A DNA stretch of 64,000 nt from Fictibacillus nanhaiensis (GTDB lineage: Bacteria; Bacillota; Bacilli; Bacillales; Fictibacillaceae): positions 248,001 through 312,000 of the forward strand of contig NZ_JAHVJO010000003.1 of assembly GCF_019801215.1 (NCBI RefSeq), given 5' to 3'. Each line of letters starts with the position of its first letter. Positions within the stretch are counted from its first letter, which is position 1. Below the pieces are notes generated by a model. The model did not search any database and was not told the origin of the DNA. It worked only from the letters and a program-made list of their open reading frames with translations. Made by a program: the position numbers and the translations under genes. Positions 49,972-60,610 of the stretch are shown here, piece after piece.

Positions 49972-51660
49972 TTAATTTAGACTTGACGCACCAGCACTGA
50001 CGTCTAAATCATATGCTCCGCTTCCTCTGCTAGAGGAAACTTTTACTTGGTAAGTACCTGTTTGTGTAGGCTTAAAAAATGCATGATCTTGACGCTCGTT
50101 TTCAGAAGAGCTTGCAACTGTTTTCCCGCTTGGATCAATAAGGGATACTGAATAATTATGTGATGCAGGGAAAATGAGCCATCCTGGGCTGTAATTCTCC
50201 GTTATCACCGTCATTGAAATCGGAAATGACGTAGACGTTACATCTAAAGTAAAGGTTTGGGAACCGCCTGAACTTAATGTGCCTCGTTTATAAAAATGGT
50301 CAGGAACTAGAGGACCTGAACCAGAAAGACCACCAGCCGCTTTAACTGCAGCATGTCCATCCAACCGACCGTGACCATACTCGTTATCTTTTCCGGCTTT
50401 TCCGAAATCGATGCTAGTAGAGTAGAGGGCATTCTTAATTTCAGGTTCTGTGATGGAAGGATTCGCATCATGCATGAGTGCAATCGTACCGGCCGTAAAT
50501 GGTGTAGCCATACTTGTTCCGCTATATGTTACATATTGATTTCCTGAATTCGCTTTTGCAGCTGTAATATTGTAACCCGGTGCAAAAATATCTGGCTTTA
50601 CTCTCCCATCTGCTGTTGGTCCGCGAGAAGAGAAATACGTAATATTGAAGCCACCTTCGTTCAGATCTGCTCCCGCTCCAACCGTAATCGCTTTGTCAGC
50701 AGCTCCTGGTGATCCTATCGTTGATGCAGAAGGTCCAGAGTTTCCTGCTGCAACAGCAACAGCAATTCCAGCAGCCGATGCGTTGTTTACAGCTACAGAT
50801 GTAGCATCTTGTCCGTTAGAACTTCCTGACGTTCCAAGACTTAACGAGATCACTTCAATGCCGTATACCTCTTTATTTTGGACAGCCCAATCGATTCCAG
50901 CCGTAACCGTACTCATACTTCCAGAACCTTGGCTATCCAATACTTTCACTCCAACTAACGCTGCTCCTGGTGCTACTCCTTTGTGAGCAGGGTTTGAATC
51001 TCCTTCACCCGCAACAATACTTGCACAATGCGTTCCATGTCCTTGATCATCGTATGGTGTTGTACGGTTGTTGACGAGGTCCTTCCAGCCGATTACTTTT
51101 CCTCCGTCTAAGTCCACATGAGCCGCATCAATGCCCGTATCGATTACCGCGACTACGCTATCTGTTTTGGAGTATGCTCGCTCATTACCATCTCGATCTC
51201 CTGTTACTCCGAAATCAGTACGTGCCTTTGTTGTTCCGAACCAGCTGTTTGCGGTTTCAAGGTTCATTTGAATAGGTGCGTCATATTCTACTTGTTTTAC
51301 AAATGGCAAGTGCTCTAATAGCATAATCTGCTTTTTCGTCATCTTTGCAGCAACACCATTAATCACTTTATATTCAAAGGTTTTTTTGAACATCCCGATC
51401 TTTGAAGTTAATTTTTCGAACGCTTTCCCGCTGGCAAACTCTTCATTAAATTGAATAATTACTGGAACTTTTTCTTCTTCCCCCATTTGTTGAAGCTTAC
51501 TTTCTAGATTGTCAAAGAGTTTATTCTTATTTAAGTTAACAAGCGCATCTGTAATCTTTTGATCTGTCACCTGTTTTGGACTTTCCGCCATAACTGTAAA
51601 TGGCGTAAGCATAATAGATGTTGCTAGTAGAGTAGTTGCTGCAAATTTTTTCTTGTTCAC
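49972..51660 (-). CDS. Secreted S8 serine protease (subtilase)
   Basis: A 562-residue preproenzyme starting at GTG (AGGAGG 9 nt upstream). Signal peptide to about residue 25 (ends VMA), then an I9-type propeptide (about 30-130) with KVPVIIQFNE and the closing VKQVEYDAPI. The catalytic domain holds Asp174 (VIDTGID), His208 (GHGTH), the oxyanion Asn307 (AAGNSG) and Ser383 (SGTSMATP). The C-terminal ~110 residues form a beta-rich pre-peptidase (PPC-like) domain. An extracellular protease for nutrient supply. Its long upstream region contains an array of phased repeats (52007-52101). Confidence 0.95.
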   Translation of the reverse strand: MNKKKFAATTLLATSIMLTPFTVMAESPKQVTDQKITDALVNLNKNKLFDNLESKLQQMGEEEKVPVIIQFNEEFASGKAFEKLTSKIGMFKKTFEYKVINGVAAKMTKKQIMLLEHLPFVKQVEYDAPIQMNLETANSWFGTTKARTDFGVTGDRDGNERAYSKTDSVVAVIDTGIDAAHVDLDGGKVIGWKDLVNNRTTPYDDQGHGTHCASIVAGEGDSNPAHKGVAPGAALVGVKVLDSQGSGSMSTVTAGIDWAVQNKEVYGIEVISLSLGTSGSSNGQDATSVAVNNASAAGIAVAVAAGNSGPSASTIGSPGAADKAITVGAGADLNEGGFNITYFSSRGPTADGRVKPDIFAPGYNITAAKANSGNQYVTYSGTSMATPFTAGTIALMHDANPSITEPEIKNALYSTSIDFGKAGKDNEYGHGRLDGHAAVKAAGGLSGSGPLVPDHFYKRGTLSSGGSQTFTLDVTSTSFPISMTVITENYSPGWLIFPASHNYSVSLIDPSGKTVASSSENERQDHAFFKPTQTGTYQVKVSSSRGSGAYDLDVSAGASSLN

Positions 51661-52170
51661 TCCAAATAACCTCCTGTACAATATGTAGTCTAAAAATTAT
51701 GTCATTTCTTGGTGATTACTTCCATATTAAACAGAATTGGGATGAAAGAGGATATGGTATTTGTCTTATTTTCATTGAGAGACTTTTGTGCTAGTTTTTA
51801 AGGAGATAAGAGGTAGAAAATCATTTTTAGTAGATAAGAATGGATTTTAAAGGTATAAATCCTATTATAAAGTTACCAGTCCTCCTTATGTTTTAGGAGA
51901 TATCTATTTTTCAGGAGGAATTTACTAGTGTTTTGACCTTGTTGGTGCTTATGAAGAAGTTCTAATCCTCATGAAGAGCATCGGGATTAGAGATCGAGGC
52001 ATATCATCACATAAATTAAAAAGGGAATCATATAAAAATTGAACATGATCATATAAAAAAAGGTAGTCATCATATAAAAAATAGATATCATCACATAAAA
52101 ATCAAAAATCTGGAAACCCCTGTCTCATCATCCTTTTAACAAATTATACTTTCTGACCACATTTAATAAG
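51661..52170. other. Long non-coding region upstream of the subtilase
   Basis: About 510 bp without a gene. It holds a hairpin TCTAATCC/GGATTAGA (51962-51992) and the phased repeat array at 52007-52101. AGGAGGAATT at about 51915 looks like a ribosome binding site but the following GTG frame stops after one codon. No promoter was assigned with confidence. Confidence 0.5.
52007..52101. repeat. Five-copy AT-rich direct repeat with 21-bp period
   Basis: Five copies of ATCAYATAAA(AA) begin at 52007, 52027, 52048, 52069 and 52090, i.e. steps of 20, 21, 21 and 21 bp. Two helical turns separate successive A-tracts, so they lie on one face of the helix; such phasing bends DNA and suits cooperative protein binding. 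The array is 350-440 bp upstream of the subtilase start and just downstream of the XRE gene's terminator. Sequence between copies is not conserved. Confidence 0.8.
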
Positions 52171-52199
52171 AAAAGCCTGTCGCATTCGACAGGCCTTCT
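52171..52199 (-). terminator. Terminator of the hut operon
   Basis: AAGGCCTGTCG/CGACAGGCTTTT stem with a 4-nt loop and TTTTCTTATT tail on the minus strand, past the XRE stop codon. Confidence 0.9.
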
Positions 52200-52204
52200 T
52201 AATT

Positions 52205-52458
52205 TCATCCATGTTTATAGTATTCTTGTTTTGCTTCAGCAAGGACACGCAAAGGGAGTTTATCAGCTAGTTTAAACGCCTCTTTTTCGTTCAACTCCAA
52301 AGCAGTTACGAGCTTCTCAATCTTTTCTTCAGAAGGAATCATTCTTCCTTTTTCAATATCTGCCATGTATTGAGGAGTTATGCTCAATCTTCTTGCAAGC
52401 TCTGATTTGCTCAAGCCTTTCTGTTTTCTTGAAGTTTCGATATACTTGCCAAATTCAC

Positions 52459-52462
<4 letters not shown>
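52205..52462 (-). CDS. XRE-family regulator at the end of the hut operon
   Basis: An 85-residue protein consisting mostly of a helix-turn-helix: GKYIETSRKQKGLSKSELARRLSITPQYMADIEKGRMIPS. Its ATG overlaps the hutG stop (ATGA), and AAGGAGG, inside the end of hutG, serves it. It therefore belongs to the hut transcript and is made when histidine is being degraded. The usual hut regulators of Bacillus are HutP, CcpA and CodY; an XRE gene here is not part of the B. subtilis operon. Target unknown. Confidence 0.88.
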
Positions 52463-54679
<2,217 letters not shown>

Positions 54680-54734
54680 TTACACTCCTCCATATTAGTC
54701 ATTATTAAGTAAGTTAATCTGCACTGTACTCGCA

Positions 54735-54946
54735 ACATGATCGCTTTTCATCTTGCTCTCGCAAGTAATTGTTTCCGTTTTAGGATGCTCGCTTTCCGGG
54801 GGGCGTGCGGTGAGCCACCTTGGCAGATTGCGCTAGCTGTCTCACCTGTCACGCTGATCCCCCAGGAGTCTCACACCTTGCACTCTATTCAATCGACAAT
54901 GAAGATAATGAAAAAAATGGTTCAAAAGCAACAATCTTTTAGAGAA
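54735..54946 (-). repeat. Dispersed Bacillaceae non-coding repeat, long copy (copy 3)
   Basis: On the minus strand it matches copy 2 (31206-31428) over about 200 bp, including GAGACTCCTGGGGGA, GACAGGTGAGACAG, GCTCACCGCACGCCCCCCGG and AAAGCGAGCATCCT. Both arms of the nested hairpin (GGGGG/CCCCC and GGTGAG/CTCACC) are kept. It lies in the hutU-hutI gap, in the direction of hut transcription. Confidence 0.85.
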
Positions 54947-54965
54947 GACCCTTTAGAGAAGAACT

Positions 54966-56627
54966 TTATTTATTAAGCATCGGAAGGTCTACGCCTTTTT
55001 CTTTTGCTGTTGTAATGGCAAGATCATATCCTGCATCAGCGTGTCTAACAATCCCCATACCCGGGTCACTCGTTAACACGCGTTCCAATCTGTTTGCAGC
55101 CTCTTCTGTTCCATCTGCCACGATAACCATTCCTGCATGAAGGGAATACCCCATTCCAACACCACCACCATGGTGTACAGAAACCCAGCTTGCTCCATTT
55201 ACCGCATTGATCATCGCATTTAAAATCGGCCAGTCTGCAACCGCATCACTGCCATCTTGCATCGCTTCTGTTTCTCGGTTTGGTGAAGCGACTGAACCGC
55301 AATCCAGATGATCACGTCCAATTACGATCGGTGCTGACAGTTCACCACTTGCTACCATCTCGTTGATAATTTTTCCAAACTTCGCACGCTCTCCATACCC
55401 TAACCAGCAAATACGCGACGGCAAGCCTTGAAATTGCACTTTTTCCTGAGCCATCTTAATCCATTTGCAGAGATGCTCATTATCACTGAATTCCCGCAAG
55501 ATGACTTCGTCCGTTTTTCTGATGTCTTCAGGATCACCAGATAGCGCAACCCATCTAAAAGGTCCTTTTCCTTCACAGAAAAGCGGTCTGATAAATGCAG
55601 GAACAAAACCTGGGAAGTCAAAAGCATCTTTTACACCTTCATCAAAAGCGACTTGTCTGATGTTGTTGCCATAATCGAAAACGACAGCACCTTTCTTTTG
55701 CATATCCAGCATCGCTTTTACATGAATCGCCATTGATCTCTTTGACTTCTCGATATATTGGTCTGGGTTGCGTTTTCGAAGTTCTGCTCCTTCTTCCATG
55801 GATAAACCTGTTGGCAAGTAGCCATGTAACGGATCATGAGCCGATGTCTGGTCAGTTACAAGATCAGGAATCTCTCCTATCTCAATAAGTTTTGGTAAAA
55901 GTTCAGCTGCGTTTCCTACTAGTCCGATTGATAATGGCTCACCTTTTGCGGCATATTCTTTTGCCATCCTTAGTGCTTCTTCTAAGCTGTCAGTCTTTTT
56001 ATCTAAGTATCTTGTATCAAGGCGGCGTTGAATTCTTGTTTCATCGACGTCTATCGCGATTACAACACCGTCGTTCATCGTAACGGCTAAAGGCTGTGCC
56101 CCCCCCATTCCACCAAGTCCTGCTGTTAGAGTAATCGTGCCTTTTAATGAACCGTTAAAATGTTTGCGGGCAGCTTCCGCAAACGTTTCATATGTTCCTT
56201 GCAGAATCCCTTGTGTTCCAATATAGATCCAGCTACCTGCTGTCATTTGTCCGTACATCATAAGGCCTCTCTTTTCTAGGTCACGGAACGTTTCCCAATT
56301 GGCCCAAGCAGGTACAAGATTGGAGTTAGCTAGCAGTACACGCGGTGCGTCTTTATGAGATTTAAAAACAGCAACAGGCTTCCCAGACTGAACAAGCAAC
56401 GTTTCATCGTTTTCAAGCCTTTCTAACGTTTCTACGATTTTGTGATACGACTCCCAGTTTCTGGCTGCTTTCCCTATCCCTCCATAAACGACGAGCTCAT
56501 CCGGATTTTCTGCCACTTGTCCGTCTAAGTTATTCATGAGCATGCGAATTGCAGCTTCTTGAACCCAGCCTTTTGCTGAAAGCTTTGTACCTCTTGCAGC
56601 TGATATAGAATGTTTTACGTTTGTCAT
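54966..56627 (-). CDS. hutU: Urocanate hydratase HutU
   Basis: A 553-residue enzyme with AGGAGG 9 nt upstream. It matches urocanase throughout: [21 protein letters not shown] near the start, the NAD+-binding [28 protein letters not shown] with the active-site region, and [21 protein letters not shown]. The NAD+ serves as electrophile in hydrating urocanate to imidazolonepropionate. Length is typical (about 552). It starts 16 nt after hutH. Confidence 0.97.
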   Translation of the reverse strand: MTNVKHSISAARGTKLSAKGWVQEAAIRMLMNNLDGQVAENPDELVVYGGIGKAARNWESYHKIVETLERLENDETLLVQSGKPVAVFKSHKDAPRVLLANSNLVPAWANWETFRDLEKRGLMMYGQMTAGSWIYIGTQGILQGTYETFAEAARKHFNGSLKGTITLTAGLGGMGGAQPLAVTMNDGVVIAIDVDETRIQRRLDTRYLDKKTDSLEEALRMAKEYAAKGEPLSIGLVGNAAELLPKLIEIGEIPDLVTDQTSAHDPLHGYLPTGLSMEEGAELRKRNPDQYIEKSKRSMAIHVKAMLDMQKKGAVVFDYGNNIRQVAFDEGVKDAFDFPGFVPAFIRPLFCEGKGPFRWVALSGDPEDIRKTDEVILREFSDNEHLCKWIKMAQEKVQFQGLPSRICWLGYGERAKFGKIINEMVASGELSAPIVIGRDHLDCGSVASPNRETEAMQDGSDAVADWPILNAMINAVNGASWVSVHHGGGVGMGYSLHAGMVIVADGTEEAANRLERVLTSDPGMGIVRHADAGYDLAITTAKEKGVDLPMLNK

Positions 56628-56643
56628 GTAAAAAAACCTCCTT

Positions 56644-58170
56644 TTAGTGTGCTAACTTTTGAGTTTTTGTGCCAATTAAGATGTCATTCCAAGAGCCATC
56701 CAAAATCCACGAGGCCACAGCCTCCATATCACGGTGAAACATGCGGTCACATTGAATCGTCGGACAAACTTTTCTTCCGTGTTCATAAACTTTTTTCGTT
56801 TTTGGAGCAAGTTTTTCAGGTCCTCTAAAATCTGCTGCCTGCATGGCACAGATCAGCTCTACAGCAAGTACTCGTCGGGCATTTGCAATAATTTGAGCAG
56901 CATGTCTGGATGCAATCGTCCCCATACTTACATGATCCTCCTGATTAGCAGATGACGGAATAGAATCCACACTCGCAGGATGCGCTAATGTTTTATTTTC
57001 CGATACAAGTGATGCGGCAGCATATTGCATAATCATGGCACCAGATTCAAGTCCAGGGTTCGGGCTTAAAAAACCAGGTAGATCATTTAGCTGCGGGTTT
57101 ACCATCCGCTCGATGCGCCTTTCTGAAATATTCGCCCACTCTGCTGCGGCAAGCTTTAAGAAATCCATCGCAAACGCAATAGGCTGGCCATGAAAATTTC
57201 CGCCTGAGATAATCTTGTTTCCATCATCAAAAATAAGCGGATTATCGGTTGCTGCATTCATTTCGATCTCCAGTTTTTCTTTTACATACCCGAGAACTTG
57301 CCAAGAAGCCCCGTGGACTTGAGGAATGCACCTTAAGGAATAAGCATCCTGGACCCTTATTTCGCCTTGTTTTGTCGTTAGTTGGCTGCCATCTAAGTAG
57401 CTTCGCAGCCTGCTTGCCACTTCTACTTGTTCTTTGTATCCTCTTGCAAGATGAACATCTTCATCAAAAGCATCTGTAATGCCTCTTAGACTCTCCGTCG
57501 TTAAGGAAGCGATCGCATCTGCCATAAGACCAATTCGTTCAGCCTCAAGAAAAGCTGCAATTCCTTGAGCGGTCATCGCTTGAGTTCCGTTGATTAATGC
57601 AAGCCCCTCTTTAGCTGTTAAAACGACAGGTTCGATTCCAGCCTTCAATAATGCGTCGTGACCGGTCATCCGCTCTCCCTTATAATAAGCTTCCCCTTCA
57701 CCTACTAAGACGAGAGCTAAATGTGATAACGGAGCAAGGTCACCACTAGCTCCAAGCGAGCCTTGCTGGGGAACAACAGGATGCACGCCATGAGAGACGA
57801 GATCCAACAATCTTTCAATCACAATTGGACGAATACCAGACAATCCTTTTAAAAGGGCATTCGCTCTTAAGATAAGCATCAAGCGGCTAATCGTTTCTGG
57901 GAAAGGATCACCTATTCCGCAAGCATGACTGCGGATTAGATTTAACTGTAATGTTTCCACATCATCCCTAGATATAAATACGTCACTGAATTTACCAAAC
58001 CCAGTCGTGATGCCATACACCACTTTTCCGGCAGAAACGATCTCTTCTACTGCTTTCCGGCTGTCAGCCACTTTTTTCATACTTTGTGGACACGCTTCTA
58101 CAGCCTCGTTCTCATGCAGAATTCGTTTTATTTCTTCTATTGAAAGCGTATTTCCAGTTAAAGTAACCAT
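56644..58170 (-). CDS. hutH: Histidine ammonia-lyase HutH
   Basis: A 508-residue lyase. The Ala141-Ser142-Gly143 triad in [14 protein letters not shown] cyclises to the MIO prosthetic group; the catalytic Tyr of the [10 protein letters not shown] loop (residue 52) is present, as are [14 protein letters not shown] and the later [15 protein letters not shown]. It deaminates histidine to urocanate, the first step. Expression depends on readthrough of the HutP-controlled terminator at 58206-58244. The site AGAGGG lies 6 nt before the ATG. Confidence 0.97.
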   Translation of the reverse strand: MVTLTGNTLSIEEIKRILHENEAVEACPQSMKKVADSRKAVEEIVSAGKVVYGITTGFGKFSDVFISRDDVETLQLNLIRSHACGIGDPFPETISRLMLILRANALLKGLSGIRPIVIERLLDLVSHGVHPVVPQQGSLGASGDLAPLSHLALVLVGEGEAYYKGERMTGHDALLKAGIEPVVLTAKEGLALINGTQAMTAQGIAAFLEAERIGLMADAIASLTTESLRGITDAFDEDVHLARGYKEQVEVASRLRSYLDGSQLTTKQGEIRVQDAYSLRCIPQVHGASWQVLGYVKEKLEIEMNAATDNPLIFDDGNKIISGGNFHGQPIAFAMDFLKLAAAEWANISERRIERMVNPQLNDLPGFLSPNPGLESGAMIMQYAAASLVSENKTLAHPASVDSIPSSANQEDHVSMGTIASRHAAQIIANARRVLAVELICAMQAADFRGPEKLAPKTKKVYEHGRKVCPTIQCDRMFHRDMEAVASWILDGSWNDILIGTKTQKLAH

Positions 58171-58205
58171 GTTTATCCCTCTTTTTTTTATAGTCCCTTA
58201 CCAAA

Positions 58206-58244
58206 CAAAAAGAGCGCACTCAAAAGAAAACCTTTTGAATACGC
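58206..58244 (-). terminator. HutP-controlled intrinsic terminator between hutP and hutH
   Basis: Minus-strand GCGTATTCAAAAG/CTTTTGAGTGCGC stem (13 bp with G-U pairs) and a 5-nt loop, followed by CTCTTTTTG. It lies 33 nt past the hutP stop and immediately after the triplet site at 58248-58264. Confidence 0.88.
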
Positions 58245-58247
58245 CCC

Positions 58248-58264
58248 CTCATCACTAGTTACTA
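58248..58264 (-). promoter_or_regulatory. HutP RNA-binding site (antitermination)
   Basis: On the hut transcript UAG-UAAC-UAG-UGAU-GAG gives three NAG triplets separated by 4 nt, the pattern bound by each face of the HutP hexamer. The last triplet runs into the 5' base of the terminator stem, so HutP with histidine and Mg2+ would block the hairpin. Confidence 0.8.
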
Positions 58265-58276
58265 TGGGCCATTTAT

Positions 58277-58711
58277 TTAAATATGATTAATTCCAAGTCC
58301 GATCGCTTCATGCTCCAGTCCTTTTACAGGAGCTCCAATCGTTCCATAAAGTGCGACAGCAATCCAGTCGCCTTCTTCCTTTTTCTCGTAAGGGTTTCCA
58401 CGAACAACAATAAAACGCAAACCCACCGTTCTAAGCACCGTTCCTAACTGAACCTGCCCTCTCGTCACACCATGAAAGGCTTCCATGATGGCATGATAGA
58501 GAGAATGTGTTTCCCGATAGATCCCGCTTTGAATCACATTTTCATTTTTGGCCGCTGTTTCAATGGCAGCTACTACTTTGTGTGAATCCATAGAACCGGC
58601 TTTGCCTGTGCAATACTTCCAGCCCTGTTCTTCAATCTGGGGCAGATAGCTCTCATCGAGTACTCCTAACATAGCCATCTTTCCAATAAGCTTTTCATTA
58701 GATAATGCCAT
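58277..58711 (-). CDS. hutP: Hut operon antiterminator HutP
   Basis: A 144-residue RNA-binding regulator. The family sequence is plain: [12 protein letters not shown] near the start, the [32 protein letters not shown] core, and [22 protein letters not shown] at the end, with the histidine- and metal-binding His residues (HSLYHA, His near the C-terminus). L-histidine and a divalent cation activate it to bind the NAG triplets downstream of its gene and permit transcription of hutHUIG. It is the promoter-proximal gene. Confidence 0.96.
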   Translation of the reverse strand: MALSNEKLIGKMAMLGVLDESYLPQIEEQGWKYCTGKAGSMDSHKVVAAIETAAKNENVIQSGIYRETHSLYHAIMEAFHGVTRGQVQLGTVLRTVGLRFIVVRGNPYEKKEEGDWIAVALYGTIGAPVKGLEHEAIGLGINHI

Positions 58712-58753
58712 ATGAATGATTCTCTCTTTCTCTTACGACTAATAACTACTTAC

Positions 58754-58782
58754 AGTGTATGCGTTTACATTTTGTCCGTCAA
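58754..58782 (-). promoter_or_regulatory. hut operon promoter with CcpA cre site
   Basis: Minus-strand TTGACG (58782-58777), 17-nt spacer, TACACT (58759-58754). ATGTAAACGCATACA (58770-58756) in the spacer and -10 matches the cre consensus WTGWAARCGYWWWCW at all positions. CcpA bound there would shut the operon off when preferred sugars are present. Confidence 0.9.
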
Positions 58783-58892
58783 TTCCCTTTCAACAACTTA
58801 TCACGTCACTAGAGTAAAGAAATTCGGACGTATAATCTATCAATCTATCGGTAAAACTAGTTGTAAGAAAAATTAGAAATGAGGGTTGCAGG

Positions 58893-59351
58893 ATGTTACA
58901 TGTACAAAAAGAAATTACACTTGCTTCAATGGCAAGAACTCCGCAGTTTGAAGAAGATGTGAATGACTTTTTTATTGCCTATGACAAAGAACATAACCCT
59001 TTATTACTTTTACCTACAACAAAGGGTTTTCTGCCAGATGGACAACTATATGCAATCGCCTTTTTAAAAAAAGAAAACAATTCTTATCAATTTACACTCT
59101 CTGATAAGATTATGCCTTTTAATCTGGATCATGCCACACTCATTCATGATCAGCTTGGGTTCTTTTTTGGCCCACAAAACAATATGCTAGAAAGCTTTTT
59201 TAAAGGCGATACGTTCGGTGCTTATGTTGTTTGGTCCAAAAATATGGTAAAACAACTAATCAATGAGACGCTCCAAAATATGAATAATACTTCAGATGAT
59301 AGACAGCGTGAAAAACATAAGAACCGTTTAACTCTTCTTCTGCAGGCATAA
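58893..59351 (+). CDS. Conserved hypothetical protein
   Basis: A 152-residue soluble protein with no signal peptide or Cys cluster; GAGGG lies about 9 nt before the ATG. Visible features are a beta-rich centre (NPLLLLPTTKGFLPDGQLYAIAFLKKENN) and a polar Asn/Arg/Lys-rich C-terminus. A TATAAT lies at 58832. I recognise no family. It is divergent from hutP and convergent with the GerAB-type gene. Confidence 0.7.
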   Translation: MLHVQKEITLASMARTPQFEEDVNDFFIAYDKEHNPLLLLPTTKGFLPDGQLYAIAFLKKENNSYQFTLSDKIMPFNLDHATLIHDQLGFFFGPQNNMLESFFKGDTFGAYVVWSKNMVKQLINETLQNMNNTSDDRQREKHKNRLTLLLQA

Positions 59352-59359
59352 GACCATTT

Positions 59360-60475
59360 TTATGAAGATGATAGGTGTTCACGATCAGTCCCTTTCTTTT
59401 TATACTGTTTACGTATAAAGGTCGTTATAAACAAGAGAGGGATATAACTCACAGATAAATAAAAACCCGTAATGTTTGTATAACTGTTTAATACGTTAAT
59501 TTTATAACGGTTGTCCAAGTAAATGCACATCCCAAGAATAACAGCTAATAAAGCAATCAGTGTGTAATGCTGACGAACGTTTAACATTAATTTCGCTACA
59601 CGGCTCGAACACCAGATTGCCAGTGTAATGTTTGGAAGGATAACGAGACACCATATGGAAACAAAAATAAAATCAAAGCGTTCAACGAAAGATACTTGCA
59701 CAATCTTAACCATAGACAGCGTCCCCCATATGTTTCGGGCAAGCTGTTCCTCACTGAAGAAGGCAAACGAAAACAATGTTACGAGAAGATACATCATAAA
59801 CGTAAAAATATTGGCATGGTGAGCAAATTTTTGTGACTGTTTCGCATTGCGAATAAATGGATAGAAAACAAGCAATGTTTCAAAACCTAAGTAGCTCAAC
59901 ATCATATTTTTGGATGCTGTTAAATAATCTTTTAAGTTCTCATCAAAAACCGGCAGCAGATTGGAAAAGTGAGTGTATTCTAAAGGAGAGATCAACAAGA
60001 AGATCAGCCCTAACGGAATAACTACTCCTAAAAAGCAGATGCCTGTTACAGTCCGGAAACCAGCAACGACGACATAATACGCTAAAACGAGAAATACGAT
60101 TGCAATTTTCCATGTATTTAGAGTGGGAAACATCCAAACTTGAATGACTTCGATATATGTTCTGAGTACGGTTATCGACCATAAAAGAAAATATAAAACA
60201 ATAGCAAGGTTAAAGATGTTTCCAATTACGCCGCCAAACAACGTTTTATGAATCGTTACAATATCTCCATCGCCATTATCAAGAACATAATAGATCATCC
60301 AGATCAGAATATGAATATACACAGCTGCGATGATTACTGCAATCCAAGAATCATATCCTGCATACTTCGCAATAATTCGTTGATACCCTAATACCCCGAC
60401 ACCAATTTGTTCAGAATGCACAAGAAAGAACACTAGAAAGGGAGATACAAGAAACGCTTTTTTAATTTTTTGCAA
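59360..60475 (-). CDS. GerAB/ArcD/ProY-family spore germination permease
   Basis: A 371-residue protein starting at TTG (GGGTGAG 4 nt upstream) with ten membrane segments. The start SPFLVFFLVHSEQIGVGVLGYQRII and the segment ASKNMMLSYLGFETLLVFYPFI match the GerAB family, the nutrient-sensing transporter-like subunit of spore germinant receptors. No gerAA or gerAC gene adjoins it, so it would act with subunits from elsewhere or in another role (YndE/YkvT-type solitary copies are known). It is a single-gene unit. Confidence 0.88.
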   Translation of the reverse strand: MQKIKKAFLVSPFLVFFLVHSEQIGVGVLGYQRIIAKYAGYDSWIAVIIAAVYIHILIWMIYYVLDNGDGDIVTIHKTLFGGVIGNIFNLAIVLYFLLWSITVLRTYIEVIQVWMFPTLNTWKIAIVFLVLAYYVVVAGFRTVTGICFLGVVIPLGLIFLLISPLEYTHFSNLLPVFDENLKDYLTASKNMMLSYLGFETLLVFYPFIRNAKQSQKFAHHANIFTFMMYLLVTLFSFAFFSEEQLARNIWGTLSMVKIVQVSFVERFDFIFVSIWCLVILPNITLAIWCSSRVAKLMLNVRQHYTLIALLAVILGMCIYLDNRYKINVLNSYTNITGFYLSVSYIPLLFITTFIRKQYKKKGTDREHLSSS

Positions 60476-60553
60476 ATGCTCTCACCCTTTCCTATGACTG
60501 ATTAAATCTTGTCTTATCATTCCCAACAAAAGTGCGATTATCCCATTATTAGC

Positions 60554-60603
60554 CAAAAAAAAGCTAACTCCAAAGGCAGTTTACAACCTTTAAGAGTTAG
60601 CTC
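60554..60603 (-). terminator. Terminator of ktrA-ktrB
   Basis: AGCTAACTC/GAGTTAGCT outer stem with an AAAGG/CCTTT inner stem, followed by TTTTTTTT on the minus strand. Confidence 0.88.
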
Positions 60604-60610
60604 TTTTGTT

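Noticed and set aside
51914-51940. AGGAGGAATT with a following GTG as a small gene
   Set aside because: The frame closes after one codon and no other start is suitably placed.
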